Positions 43,139 through 51,118 of a DNA stretch of 64,000 nt are shown here, piece after piece. The stretch covers positions 3,286,001 through 3,350,000 of the forward strand of contig NZ_CP108025.1 of NCBI RefSeq assembly GCF_041435095.1, given 5' to 3'. The number at the start of each line of letters is the position of its first letter. The stretch's first letter is position 1. Both the position numbers and the translations under genes were made by a program. The notes beneath the pieces were generated by a model that did not search any database, was not told the origin of the DNA, and was given only the letters and a program-made list of their open reading frames with translations. Source of the stretch: Kitasatospora sp. NBC_00315. GTDB taxonomy: Bacteria; Actinomycetota; Actinomycetes; Streptomycetales; Streptomycetaceae.

Positions 43139-44137
43139 TCAGCGCAGCTTCGGGTCGAGGGCGTCGCGCACCGCATCGCCCAGCATGATGAAGGCCAGCA
43201 CGGTGATCGACAGCGCGGCGGCCGGGAAGAACAGGACGAACGGGGCGGTACGGATGACCTTCTGGGCCGAGGAGATGTCGATGCCCCAGGAGATGGTCGG
43301 GTCCTGCAGGCCGATGCCAAGGAAGCTCAGCGTCGCCTCGGTGGCGATGTACCCGCCGAGTGCGATGGTGGCGACCACGATCACCGGGGCGATCGCGTTC
43401 GGCAGGATGTGCCGGAACATCAGCCGGCTCGTGCCCGCGCCCAGCGCCTTGCCCGCCACCACGTAGTCGGACTGTTTGACGGTCAGCACGGCGCCGCGCA
43501 TCACCCGGGCGATCTGGGTCCAGCCGAGGACGGCGAGCGCGATCACCACGCTCCACACCGTCCGGGCGTGGAAGGCGCCCAGCAGCACCAGGGCGCCGAG
43601 CAGCAGCGGGATGCCGAAGAAGATGTCGATGATCCGGGAGATCACCGCGTCGACGGTGCCGCCGAAGTACCCGGCCACCATGCCGGTCAGGCCGCCGAGC
43701 AGGGTGACGCCGGCGGTCACGCAGATGCCGACGGTGATCGAGGCACGCGCACCGTAGACCACCCGGGCGTAGATCGAGCGGCCCTGGCCGTCGTAGCCGA
43801 ACCAGCCGCCGCCGAAGAAGTCCGTCCAGTCCGGCCGCTTGAGGTAGTTGTTGACCAGGTTGGCGGCGCGCGGATTGGTGTCGGTGAACAGTCCGGGGAA
43901 GATCGACATGATCACCAGGAGCAGGATGAGCACGGCCGAGATCAGGAAGATCGGCCGCCGCCGCAGATCCCGCCAGGCGTCGCCCCAGAGGCTGCGGGCC
44001 TCCTCGCGTTTGGCCGGGTCCGGCTCGATCAGCGTTTCCTCTTCGACTGCCCGGCCCTGCTCGCCCGCGTAGTCCAGGTGGTCGAGTCCGGGCTTGGGAT
44101 GCCGCTCGAATCCGCCCTCGTCGTGGATGTCAGGCAT
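43139..44137 (-). CDS. Importer system 3: permease C
   Basis: A 332-residue OppC-type permease with an unusually long acidic cytoplasmic N-terminus (about 60 residues, MPDIHDEGGFERHPKPG onward) before the first helix. It has the EAA loop AGKALGAGTSRLMFRHILPN and the closing MLGDAVRDALDPKLR. Its ATG overlaps the permease B stop by eight bases (ATGCCTGA), exactly as in system 4. That junction supports a common, fairly recent origin of systems 3 and 4. Confidence 0.95.
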   Translation of the reverse strand: MPDIHDEGGFERHPKPGLDHLDYAGEQGRAVEEETLIEPDPAKREEARSLWGDAWRDLRRRPIFLISAVLILLLVIMSIFPGLFTDTNPRAANLVNNYLKRPDWTDFFGGGWFGYDGQGRSIYARVVYGARASITVGICVTAGVTLLGGLTGMVAGYFGGTVDAVISRIIDIFFGIPLLLGALVLLGAFHARTVWSVVIALAVLGWTQIARVMRGAVLTVKQSDYVVAGKALGAGTSRLMFRHILPNAIAPVIVVATIALGGYIATEATLSFLGIGLQDPTISWGIDISSAQKVIRTAPFVLFFPAAALSITVLAFIMLGDAVRDALDPKLR

Positions 44138-45056
44138 AACGGATCCTCGGGTCCAGGACCGCGTAGAGCAGGTCCACGATGAGGCTGGCGACCAGGTAGA
44201 CGATCACCAGGACGGTCACGATGCCGACCACGGTGGGCCCCTCCTTCTGCCTGATCGCCCGGTACAGGACGTTGCCGATGCCCTGGACGTTGAAGATGCC
44301 CTCGGTGACGATCGCGCCGCCCATCAGGGCGCCCAGGTCGGTGCCGAGGAAGGTGACCACCGGGATGAGCGAGTTGCGCAGCAGGTGGCGGGTGATGATC
44401 GTGCGGCGCGGCAGGCCCTTGGCGGTCGCCGTGCGGATGTAGTCGGCCCGCAGGTTCTCGCCGATGGAGGTGCGGGTGAGCCGGGCGACGTACGCCAGCG
44501 AGAGTGAGCCGAGGACGATGGCCGGCAGGATCAGCTGGGACAGGTCCGTGGAGTCCTGCACCGTCGGGGTGACCCAGCCGAGATTGGTGGCGAAGATCGT
44601 CTGGGCGATGTACGCCAGCACGAAGACCGGGATCGAGATCACCACCAGGGTGAGGACCAGCACCAGGGTGTCCGGGATGCTGCCGCGACGCAGGCCCGAG
44701 ACCACGCCGAGGGTGAGGCCGACGACCAGCTCGAAGACGAAGGCCATCAGCGCCAGTCGGATGGTGACCGGGAACGCGTCCGCCATGATGTCGGTGACCG
44801 AGCGGCCGGTGAAGCTCGTCCCGAAGTCGCCCTGGAACAGGTTGCCCATGTAGTGCAGGTACTGCTTCCAGACCGGCTGGTCGAGGTAGTACTGGTGCCG
44901 CAGGTTGGCCACCACCGCCGGGTCCGCGGCCTTGTCGCCGAACAGCGCGGCGATCGGGTCGCCCGGCAGGGAGTAGACCATCAGGAAGATCAGCAGTGTC
45001 GAGCCGAAGAACACCGGGATCATCTGCAGCACTCGCCGGAGTACGTAGCTGCCCAT
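44130..45056 (-). CDS. Importer system 3: permease B
   Basis: A 308-residue OppB-type permease beginning MGSYVLRRVLQMIPVFFGST. It has six helices, the EAA loop TATAKGLPRRTIITRHLLRN and the closing LLYAVLDPRIRYA. I chose the ATG at 45056 (GGAGG upstream); the open frame extends to 45437 without homology. It lies 142 bases after the binding-protein stop, with two hairpins between. Confidence 0.94.
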   Translation of the reverse strand: MGSYVLRRVLQMIPVFFGSTLLIFLMVYSLPGDPIAALFGDKAADPAVVANLRHQYYLDQPVWKQYLHYMGNLFQGDFGTSFTGRSVTDIMADAFPVTIRLALMAFVFELVVGLTLGVVSGLRRGSIPDTLVLVLTLVVISIPVFVLAYIAQTIFATNLGWVTPTVQDSTDLSQLILPAIVLGSLSLAYVARLTRTSIGENLRADYIRTATAKGLPRRTIITRHLLRNSLIPVVTFLGTDLGALMGGAIVTEGIFNVQGIGNVLYRAIRQKEGPTVVGIVTVLVIVYLVASLIVDLLYAVLDPRIRYA

Positions 45057-45087
45057 CGCGCCTCCTTCCGAGAGGACTGAGTGCCTG

Positions 45088-45181
45088 GGCCCCGCCCTCC
45101 GTGCGGGGAGGACGGGGCCGGCGGGGGTGGGGGCCCCTTCTGCCCGGCGGGCCCCTCCCTCCCGGATGGCGGGAGGAAGGG
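45088..45181 (-). promoter_or_regulatory. Two intercistronic hairpins, system 3 (SBP/permease B)
   Basis: One stem pairs 45088-45100 with 45107-45119 (13 bp, one mismatch). Another pairs 45153-45164 with 45170-45181 (12 bp, one mismatch, GATGG loop). Both lie between the binding-protein stop and the permease start, as in systems 2 and 4. Confidence 0.72.
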
Positions 45182-45198
45182 AGGGCGTGGAGGGAGGG

Positions 45199-46824
45199 TC
45201 AGCCCTTGACCTCGACCTCGGTCCAGGCCGGGTTGCCGAAGGAGTCGAACGTGACGTTCTGGACGTTGGTGGAGAAGCCGGAGTTCGTGCGGTAGTACCA
45301 GAGCGGGATGGCCGGCATGTCCTGCTGGAGCACCGCCTCGGCCTGCTGGTATCCGGTCGCCGAGGCCTGGATGCTGTCCGCCTGGTCGGCCTGGGTCGCC
45401 AGCTTGTCGAACTCGGGGCTGCTGTAGCCGAAGTCATTGGACGCGGCGCCGGTGCGGTAGACGTCGGCGAGGAAGTTCGCGTTCAGCGGGTAGTCCTGCA
45501 CCCAGCCGGTACGGAAGGCGCCGGTGACGGTGTGGCCGGAGATGGCGGCCCGGGCCGTCTTGAAGTCGACCTTCGGGTCGCCGGCGCAGTCCACCCCGGT
45601 GTTCTGGCGGATCGAGTTGCAGACCGCGTCGACCCACTCCTTGTGGCCGCCGTCCGCGTTGTAGGTGATGGTCAGCTTGTTCCCGGGGACGCCGCCGCCC
45701 TCGGTGATCAGCTGCTTCGCCATGGTCGGGTTGAAGGTGCAGAAGTTCCCGCAGTTGCCGGCCTTGTAGCCCTCGACCCCGTCGGCGACCCACGCCGAGG
45801 CGGAGGCGCGGGAGCCCTGCAGCACCGTCTTGGTGATGGTGTCGCGGTCGATCGCCATCGAGAGCCCCTGACGGACCTTCGCCTTGTCCGCCCCGGCCCA
45901 GTCGGGCTGGTAGAGCGGGAAGCCGATGTTCTGGATGGCGCCCTGCGGGGAGTCGACCGCACGGTCGCCGAGGTCGTTCTTGTAGGTCGCCAGCGCGGAC
46001 GGCGGCACCTGGTCCATCACGTCCAGGTTGTTGGACTGGAGGTCCGCGTAGGCAGCCTCGGCGCTGGTGTACATCTTGAAGACGACACCGCCGTTCTTCG
46101 GCTTGTCCACACCCTGGTAGTTGGCGTACGCCTTCGTCACGACCTGCGAGTTGTGGGCCCAGCTGACGAACTGGTACGGCCCGTTGCCCACCGGGTTCTG
46201 GCCGGCCGCCGCCGGGTCGTTGTAGAAGCTGTCCGGCAGCGGCGAGAACGCGATGTAGCCCAGCTTGTACTCGAAGTACGAGACCTTGGTGGTCAGCTTG
46301 ATGGTGAAGTGGGTGTCGTCCACGACCGTGAGACCGGACATCTTGTTCGTGGTGGGCACCCCGCTCTCCGGGTGGACGTCCTTGTAGCCCGCGATGTCGG
46401 AGAACCACGAGCTGCTGAGCTGGTTGTTGCTGGTGGTCGCGGCCCAGTTCCAGGCGTTGACGAAGTTGCTCGACTTGACCGGCGTGCCGTCGTGGAACGT
46501 CCAGTTGGACTTCAGCGTCACGTTGAAGGTCTGCGAGTCACTGGTGTCGATCGAGTCCGCCACCTGCATCCGCAGCTTGGCGTTGCTCGGGTCGTAGTCG
46601 ACCAGGCCCTTGAAGAGGTTCTGCAGGATGCGACCGCCACCGACCTCGTTCGCGTTCGCGGGTTGGAGCGGGTTCTGCGGCTCACTGCTCTGGTAACTGA
46701 ACGTCTTGGTGGCGTCGGACGAGCTGCTCCCGCCTCCCCCGCTGCTGCCACACCCGCTGGCCACCAGGGCCACGGACGTCGCGCCGGCGAGGACCCATCG
46801 AACACGGGGGGTGGCTGCGGGCAT
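45199..46824 (-). CDS. Importer system 3: solute-binding lipoprotein (BldKB-like)
   Basis: A 541-residue lipoprotein with lipobox VASGC (Cys about 25) and a Ser/Gly linker. The SBP family 5 fold begins with SSEPQNPLQPANANEVGGGR, a start I associate with BldKB-type proteins. It carries two Cys pairs (GNCGNFCTF and the CNSIRQNTGVDC segment), both shared with system 4 and probably disulfides. First gene of operon 3; the ATG directly follows GGAGGGACCTCC. The ligand is probably an oligopeptide signal or nutrient. Confidence 0.94.
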   Translation of the reverse strand: MPAATPRVRWVLAGATSVALVASGCGSSGGGGSSSSDATKTFSYQSSEPQNPLQPANANEVGGGRILQNLFKGLVDYDPSNAKLRMQVADSIDTSDSQTFNVTLKSNWTFHDGTPVKSSNFVNAWNWAATTSNNQLSSSWFSDIAGYKDVHPESGVPTTNKMSGLTVVDDTHFTIKLTTKVSYFEYKLGYIAFSPLPDSFYNDPAAAGQNPVGNGPYQFVSWAHNSQVVTKAYANYQGVDKPKNGGVVFKMYTSAEAAYADLQSNNLDVMDQVPPSALATYKNDLGDRAVDSPQGAIQNIGFPLYQPDWAGADKAKVRQGLSMAIDRDTITKTVLQGSRASASAWVADGVEGYKAGNCGNFCTFNPTMAKQLITEGGGVPGNKLTITYNADGGHKEWVDAVCNSIRQNTGVDCAGDPKVDFKTARAAISGHTVTGAFRTGWVQDYPLNANFLADVYRTGAASNDFGYSSPEFDKLATQADQADSIQASATGYQQAEAVLQQDMPAIPLWYYRTNSGFSTNVQNVTFDSFGNPAWTEVEVKG

Positions 46825-46983
46825 GGAGGTCCCTCCTCAAGGGTGTCTGTCGCATCACACCCCATGAGAAGCGCGCGGTAACGGCGGCGCGAGCCGGATA
46901 CCGCCGGATGGGTGCAGCAGACTCACCGTCAGGTGTCCTCGTGGCGCCGCCGTGCCCTCGGCCGTGCCTCCCCGCCCGGAAAA

Positions 46984-47022
46984 CCCGAAGGACCCGCGGC
47001 GCGAGGCCGCGGGTCCTTCGGG
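46984..47022 (-). terminator. Terminator of operon 4
   Basis: Arms 46984-47000 and 47006-47022 are fully complementary (17 bp) with a GCGAG loop, 11 bases past the system 4 DppF stop. It separates operon 4 from the operon 3 promoter region. Confidence 0.9.
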
Positions 47023-47032
47023 TCGGGCGGGG

Positions 47033-48049
47033 TCAGGCGGCGGCCACCGCCGTGACCTCGGCGAAGTGGCAGGCGGAGTCGTGCGCCGCCGGGCCGTCCA
47101 GCAGCGACGGCACCGTGAGCAGCGGGACCTCGGTCGCGCAGCGGTCCTCGGCCTTCCAGCAGCGGGTGCGGAAGCGGCAGCCCGAGGGCGGGTTGGCCGG
47201 CGAGGGGATGTCCCCGGAGAGGATGATCCGCTCGCGGCCCTCGCGGCCGGTCGGGTCCGGCACCGGCACCGCGGAGAGCAGGGCCTGGGTGTACGGGTGG
47301 GTGGCGTGCTCGTAGATCTGCTCGTCGGTGCCGATCTCGACCATCTTGCCGAGGTACATCACGCCGACCCGGTCGGAGATGTGCCGGACGATGGAGAGGT
47401 CGTGCGCGATGAACATGTACGACAGGTTGAACTCGGTCTGCAGCTGCTCCAGCAGGTTGATCACCTGCGCCTGCACGGAGACGTCCAGCGCCGAGACCGG
47501 CTCGTCGCAGATGATCACCTCCGGCTTCAGCGCGAGGCCCCGGGCGATGCCGATGCGCTGGCGCTGACCGCCGGAGAACTGGTGCGGGTACCGGTTGATG
47601 TACTCCGGGTTCAGCCCCACCACGTCCAGCAGATCCTGGACCGCCTTGCGGCGGTCGCCCTTCGGCGCCACCTCCGGGTGGATCTCGTACGGCTCCCCGA
47701 TGATGTCGCCCACCGTCATCCGGGGGTTCAACGAGGTGTACGGGTCCTGGAACACCATCTGGATGTTGCGACGCACCGCCTTGAGCGCACCGCCCGAGAG
47801 CTTGGAGATGTCCTCGCCCTTGAACAGCACCTGACCGGAGGTGGCCTGCTCCAGGTTCATCAGGACCTTGGCCAGCGTCGACTTGCCGCAGCCGGACTCG
47901 CCGACGATGCCCAGCGTCTCGCCCTGCTTGAGGTCGAAGCTGATGCCGTCGACCGCCTTGACCGCGCCGACCTGCTTCTTGAAGAGGATGCCCTGGGACA
48001 GCGGGTAGTGCTTGACCAGGTCCTTGACCTCCAGGATGGGCTCAGCCAT
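47033..48049 (-). CDS. Importer system 4: ATPase F
   Basis: A 338-residue DppF-type ATPase with GESGCGKSTLAK, FSGGQRQRIGIARGL, VIICDEPVSALD and CRFRTRCWKAEDRC. It ends normally (CHFAEVTAVAAA), without the tail of system 3. I chose the ATG at 48049, overlapping the D stop by eight bases. Its N-terminal half is very similar to system 2 in protein sequence (MAEPILEVKDLVKHYPL), and its central tract is nearly identical in DNA to both paralogues. Confidence 0.95.
   Translation of the reverse strand: MAEPILEVKDLVKHYPLSQGILFKKQVGAVKAVDGISFDLKQGETLGIVGESGCGKSTLAKVLMNLEQATSGQVLFKGEDISKLSGGALKAVRRNIQMVFQDPYTSLNPRMTVGDIIGEPYEIHPEVAPKGDRRKAVQDLLDVVGLNPEYINRYPHQFSGGQRQRIGIARGLALKPEVIICDEPVSALDVSVQAQVINLLEQLQTEFNLSYMFIAHDLSIVRHISDRVGVMYLGKMVEIGTDEQIYEHATHPYTQALLSAVPVPDPTGREGRERIILSGDIPSPANPPSGCRFRTRCWKAEDRCATEVPLLTVPSLLDGPAAHDSACHFAEVTAVAAA
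47328..47782 (-). repeat. Near-identical DNA tract, copy 3 (dppF core)
   Basis: Matches copies 1 and 2 over about 455 bases with a handful of differences, most of them clustered in one short codon group near 47530. A 190-base part (about 47580-47780) has essentially no difference from copy 2. Confidence 0.82.
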
Positions 48050-49097
48050 GGAGGGTCTCCTTCCAGAGGTGGCAGGCGCTGCGGCGGCCGGCGATCTCGG
48101 CGCCGTCCTTGTCCGTGACCTGGTGCAGAGCCGGGATGTCGGTACGGCACAGGTCGGTGGCCACGTCACAGCGCGGGTTGAACGCACAGCCGGCCGGCAC
48201 CTTCAGCAGGTTCGGCGGCAGGCCCTTGATCGCGTAGAGCTCCTGGCCCTTCTGGTCCAGGCGCGGGATCGAGCGGAGCAGGCCCTTGGTGTACGGGTGC
48301 GCCGGGTTCGCGTACAGCTCGTGCACCGGCGCGGTCTCGACGATCCGGCCCGCGTACATCACCGCGATCTTGTCCGCGACGTCCGCGACCACGCCGAGGT
48401 CGTGGGTGATCAGGATCAGGCCCATGTTGAACTCGGCCTGGAGCTCCGCGAGCAGGTCCATCACCTGCGCCTGGACGGTGACGTCCAGCGCGGTGGTGGG
48501 CTCGTCCGCGATGATCAGATCCGGCTCCAGGGCCAGCGCCATCGCGATCATGATGCGCTGGCGCATACCGCCCGAGAACTGGTGCGGGTAGTCGCCCACC
48601 CGCTGCCTCGCGGCCGGGATCCGGACCCGCTCCATCAACTCGATGGCCTTGGCCTTCGCCTCCTTGCGGGAGGCGCCCTGGTGCACCCGGAACATCTCGC
48701 CGAGCTGGTAGCCCACGCTCAGCACCGGGTTGAGCGAGGAGAGCGCGTCCTGGAAGATCATCGCGATCTTCTGGCCGCGCAGCTTGCGGCGCTCCTCGTT
48801 GCCCATCTTGAGCATGTCCCGGCCGCGGAAGAGGATCTCGCCCGAGGTGACACGACCCGGAGGCATGTCGAGGATGCCCATGATGGTCTGCGCGGTGACG
48901 GACTTGCCGGAGCCGGACTCGCCGAGCACGGCGAGGGTCTCGCCGGCCGAGACGGAGTAGTTCACGCCGTTGACGGCCTTGGCGATGCCGTCCCGGGTGA
49001 CGAACTCGACGTGCAGGTCCTTGACCTCCAGCAGCGGGGTGCCGGGGGTGAGGCGCCCGCTCGCAGGGGCGGTCTGTGGGTCAGTGACGGTGGTCAT
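48042..49097 (-). CDS. Importer system 4: ATPase D
   Basis: A 351-residue DppD-type ATPase: GESGSGKSVTAQ, FSGGMRQRIMIAMALA, LIIADEPTTALD and the cysteine cluster CAFNPRCDVATDLC. I chose the ATG at 49097, 14 bases after the permease C stop; a longer open frame runs into the permease gene without homology. It overlaps the F start at its 3' end. Protein and DNA are very close to the system 2 and 3 D genes from the signature motif on. Confidence 0.95.
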   Translation of the reverse strand: MTTVTDPQTAPASGRLTPGTPLLEVKDLHVEFVTRDGIAKAVNGVNYSVSAGETLAVLGESGSGKSVTAQTIMGILDMPPGRVTSGEILFRGRDMLKMGNEERRKLRGQKIAMIFQDALSSLNPVLSVGYQLGEMFRVHQGASRKEAKAKAIELMERVRIPAARQRVGDYPHQFSGGMRQRIMIAMALALEPDLIIADEPTTALDVTVQAQVMDLLAELQAEFNMGLILITHDLGVVADVADKIAVMYAGRIVETAPVHELYANPAHPYTKGLLRSIPRLDQKGQELYAIKGLPPNLLKVPAGCAFNPRCDVATDLCRTDIPALHQVTDKDGAEIAGRRSACHLWKETLHG

Positions 49098-49111
49098 GAT
49101 GCGTCCGCCTC

Positions 49112-50053
49112 TCAGCGCAGCTTCGGGTCGAGGGCGTCGCGGACCGCGTCGCCGAGCATGATGAACGCCAGGACCGTGACGCTCAGCATGCCCGCGGGGA
49201 AGAACAGGACGAACGGGGCGGTACGGATCGCCTTCTGGGCCGAGTTGATGTCGATGCCCCAGGAGATGGTCGGGTCCTGCAGACCGATGCCCAGGAAGCT
49301 CAGCGTCGCCTCGGTGGCGATGTACCCGCCGAGTGCGATGGTGGAGACCACGATCACCGGGGCGATCGCGTTCGGCAGGATGTGCTTGAGCAGGATCCGC
49401 CGCGTACCCGCGCCCAGCGCCTTCGCGGCCGTCACGTAGTCGGCCTGCTTGACGGTGATGACCGAGCCGCGCATGACGCGGGCCATCTGGGTCCAGCCGA
49501 TCGCGGTGAGCGCGAAGACCACGCTCCACACCGTGCGGTCGGTGAAGGCGTTGAGGATCACCAGGCAGCCGAGCAGCAGCGGGATGCCGAAGAAGATGTC
49601 CGTGACGCGGGACAGCAGGGTGTCGATCCAGCCGCCGAAGTAGCCGGCGAGCATGCCGACCAGGCCGCCGACGACGGTCACCGCGGCGGTGACGCAGATG
49701 CCGACGATGATCGAGGCGCGCGCGCCGTGCACCACCCGGGAGTAGATGGAGCGGCCCTGGCCGTCGTACCCGAACCAGTCACCCTGGAAGAAGTGGGTGT
49801 AGTGCGGGTGGGTCAGGTAGTGGGCGCGCAGGTCGCCGGCGCGCGGGTCCACCGAGGTGAACAGGCCCGGCGCGATGGTCATCACGACCAGTACCAGGAT
49901 CAGCGCGGCCGAGATCAGGAAGATCGGCTTGCGCCGCAGCTCCTCCCAGGCGTCCGAGCCGAGGCTGCGGGCCTTCTCGGCCTTGACCGGGGCGTTCTCG
50001 GGCGATCCGGCCTGGGCCGGGATCTTCGCGTTCTTCTCGATCACGTCAGGCAT
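49112..50053 (-). CDS. Importer system 4: permease C
   Basis: A 313-residue OppC-type permease with a 38-residue Lys/Ala/Pro-rich cytoplasmic start, six helices, the EAA loop AAKALGAGTRRILLKHILPN and the closing MLGDAVRDALDPKLR. Its ATG overlaps the permease B stop by eight bases (ATGCCTGA). The membrane core is very similar to system 3. Confidence 0.95.
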   Translation of the reverse strand: MPDVIEKNAKIPAQAGSPENAPVKAEKARSLGSDAWEELRRKPIFLISAALILVLVVMTIAPGLFTSVDPRAGDLRAHYLTHPHYTHFFQGDWFGYDGQGRSIYSRVVHGARASIIVGICVTAAVTVVGGLVGMLAGYFGGWIDTLLSRVTDIFFGIPLLLGCLVILNAFTDRTVWSVVFALTAIGWTQMARVMRGSVITVKQADYVTAAKALGAGTRRILLKHILPNAIAPVIVVSTIALGGYIATEATLSFLGIGLQDPTISWGIDINSAQKAIRTAPFVLFFPAGMLSVTVLAFIMLGDAVRDALDPKLR

Positions 50054-50972
50054 ACCGGATCCTCGGGTCCAGGACCGCGTAGAGCAGGTCGACGATCAGG
50101 CTGGCGAACAGGTAGACGAGGACGAGAACGACCACGAACCCGACGACCGTCGCGCCTTCCTTCTGGTTGATCGCGCGGAACAGCGCGTTCCCGACACCCT
50201 TGACGTTGAAGATGCCCTCGGTGACGATCGCGCCGCCCATCAGGGCGCCGAGGTCGGTGCCGAGGAAGGTGATGACCGGGATCATCGAGTTGCGCAGGAG
50301 GTGGGTGCCGATGATCCGGCGGCGCGGCAGGCCCTTGGCGACCGCCGTGCGCATGTAGTCCGCGCGGACGTTCTCCACGATGGAGGTACGGCTCAGCCGG
50401 GCGACGTACGCGAGTGACAGCGAGCCCAGGACGATGGCGGGCAGCAGCAGCTGACCGAGGTTCATCGAGTCCTGCACGGTGGGCGTGACCCACTTCAGCT
50501 GGTCCGCGAAGATCGTCTGGAACAGGTAGCCGAGCACCGGGACCGGGATCGAGATCAGCAGCAGCGTCAGGACCAGGGTGCCCTTGTCCGCCAGCTTGCC
50601 GCGCTTCAGACCGGCCATCAGGCCGAGCGCGACACCGAGGACGATCTCGATGCCGAAGGCCATCAGGGCGAGCCGGATGGTGACCGGCATGGCCTCGCCG
50701 ATGACGTCGCTGACCTGGCGGCCGGAGAGCGTCTCGCCGAAGTTGCCCGTGAACAGGTTGCCCATGTAGTGCAGGTACTGCTGCCAGAGCGGCAGGTCCA
50801 ACCCGAACTTGTGCTTCAGTGAAGCGAGCTGAGCCGGATCCGGCTGCTTGTCGCCCCACATCGCCCGGACTTGGTCACCCGGCAGCGCGTACACCATCAG
50901 AAAGATGAGCGCGGTCGTACCGAGGAACACCGGGATCATCTGGAGCAGTCGCCTCGCGACAAAGCGCCCCAT
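50046..50972 (-). CDS. Importer system 4: permease B
   Basis: A 308-residue OppB-type permease beginning MGRFVARRLLQMIPVFLGTT, with six helices, the EAA loop TAVAKGLPRRRIIGTHLLRN and the closing LLYAVLDPRIRYA. Two ATGs lie side by side (50975 and 50972); I chose the second because GGAGG then has a workable spacing. It lies 146 bases after the binding-protein stop, with a large hairpin between. Confidence 0.94.
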   Translation of the reverse strand: MGRFVARRLLQMIPVFLGTTALIFLMVYALPGDQVRAMWGDKQPDPAQLASLKHKFGLDLPLWQQYLHYMGNLFTGNFGETLSGRQVSDVIGEAMPVTIRLALMAFGIEIVLGVALGLMAGLKRGKLADKGTLVLTLLLISIPVPVLGYLFQTIFADQLKWVTPTVQDSMNLGQLLLPAIVLGSLSLAYVARLSRTSIVENVRADYMRTAVAKGLPRRRIIGTHLLRNSMIPVITFLGTDLGALMGGAIVTEGIFNVKGVGNALFRAINQKEGATVVGFVVVLVLVYLFASLIVDLLYAVLDPRIRYA

Positions 50973-51002
50973 CATGCCTCCATTGCGTGGTCGGCGTGGA
51001 AG

Positions 51003-51053
51003 CGGCCGGTGCCGGCCCCCTCCCTTGTGGGGAGGGGAGGCCGACACCGGCCG
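51003..51053 (-). promoter_or_regulatory. Intercistronic hairpin, system 4 (SBP/permease B)
   Basis: A long imperfect stem pairs 51003-51024 with about 51031-51053 (CGGCCGGTG with CACCGGCCG at the base, G/C-runs above). It lies between the binding-protein stop and the permease B start. It occupies the same place as the hairpins in systems 2 and 3, although the sequence differs. Confidence 0.75.
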
Positions 51054-51118
51054 TCGCCTTCACATTGCTGGCCGGGGTGAACTGCTACAGCCCCGGCGGG
51101 CCGAGTGGAATCGGCGGA

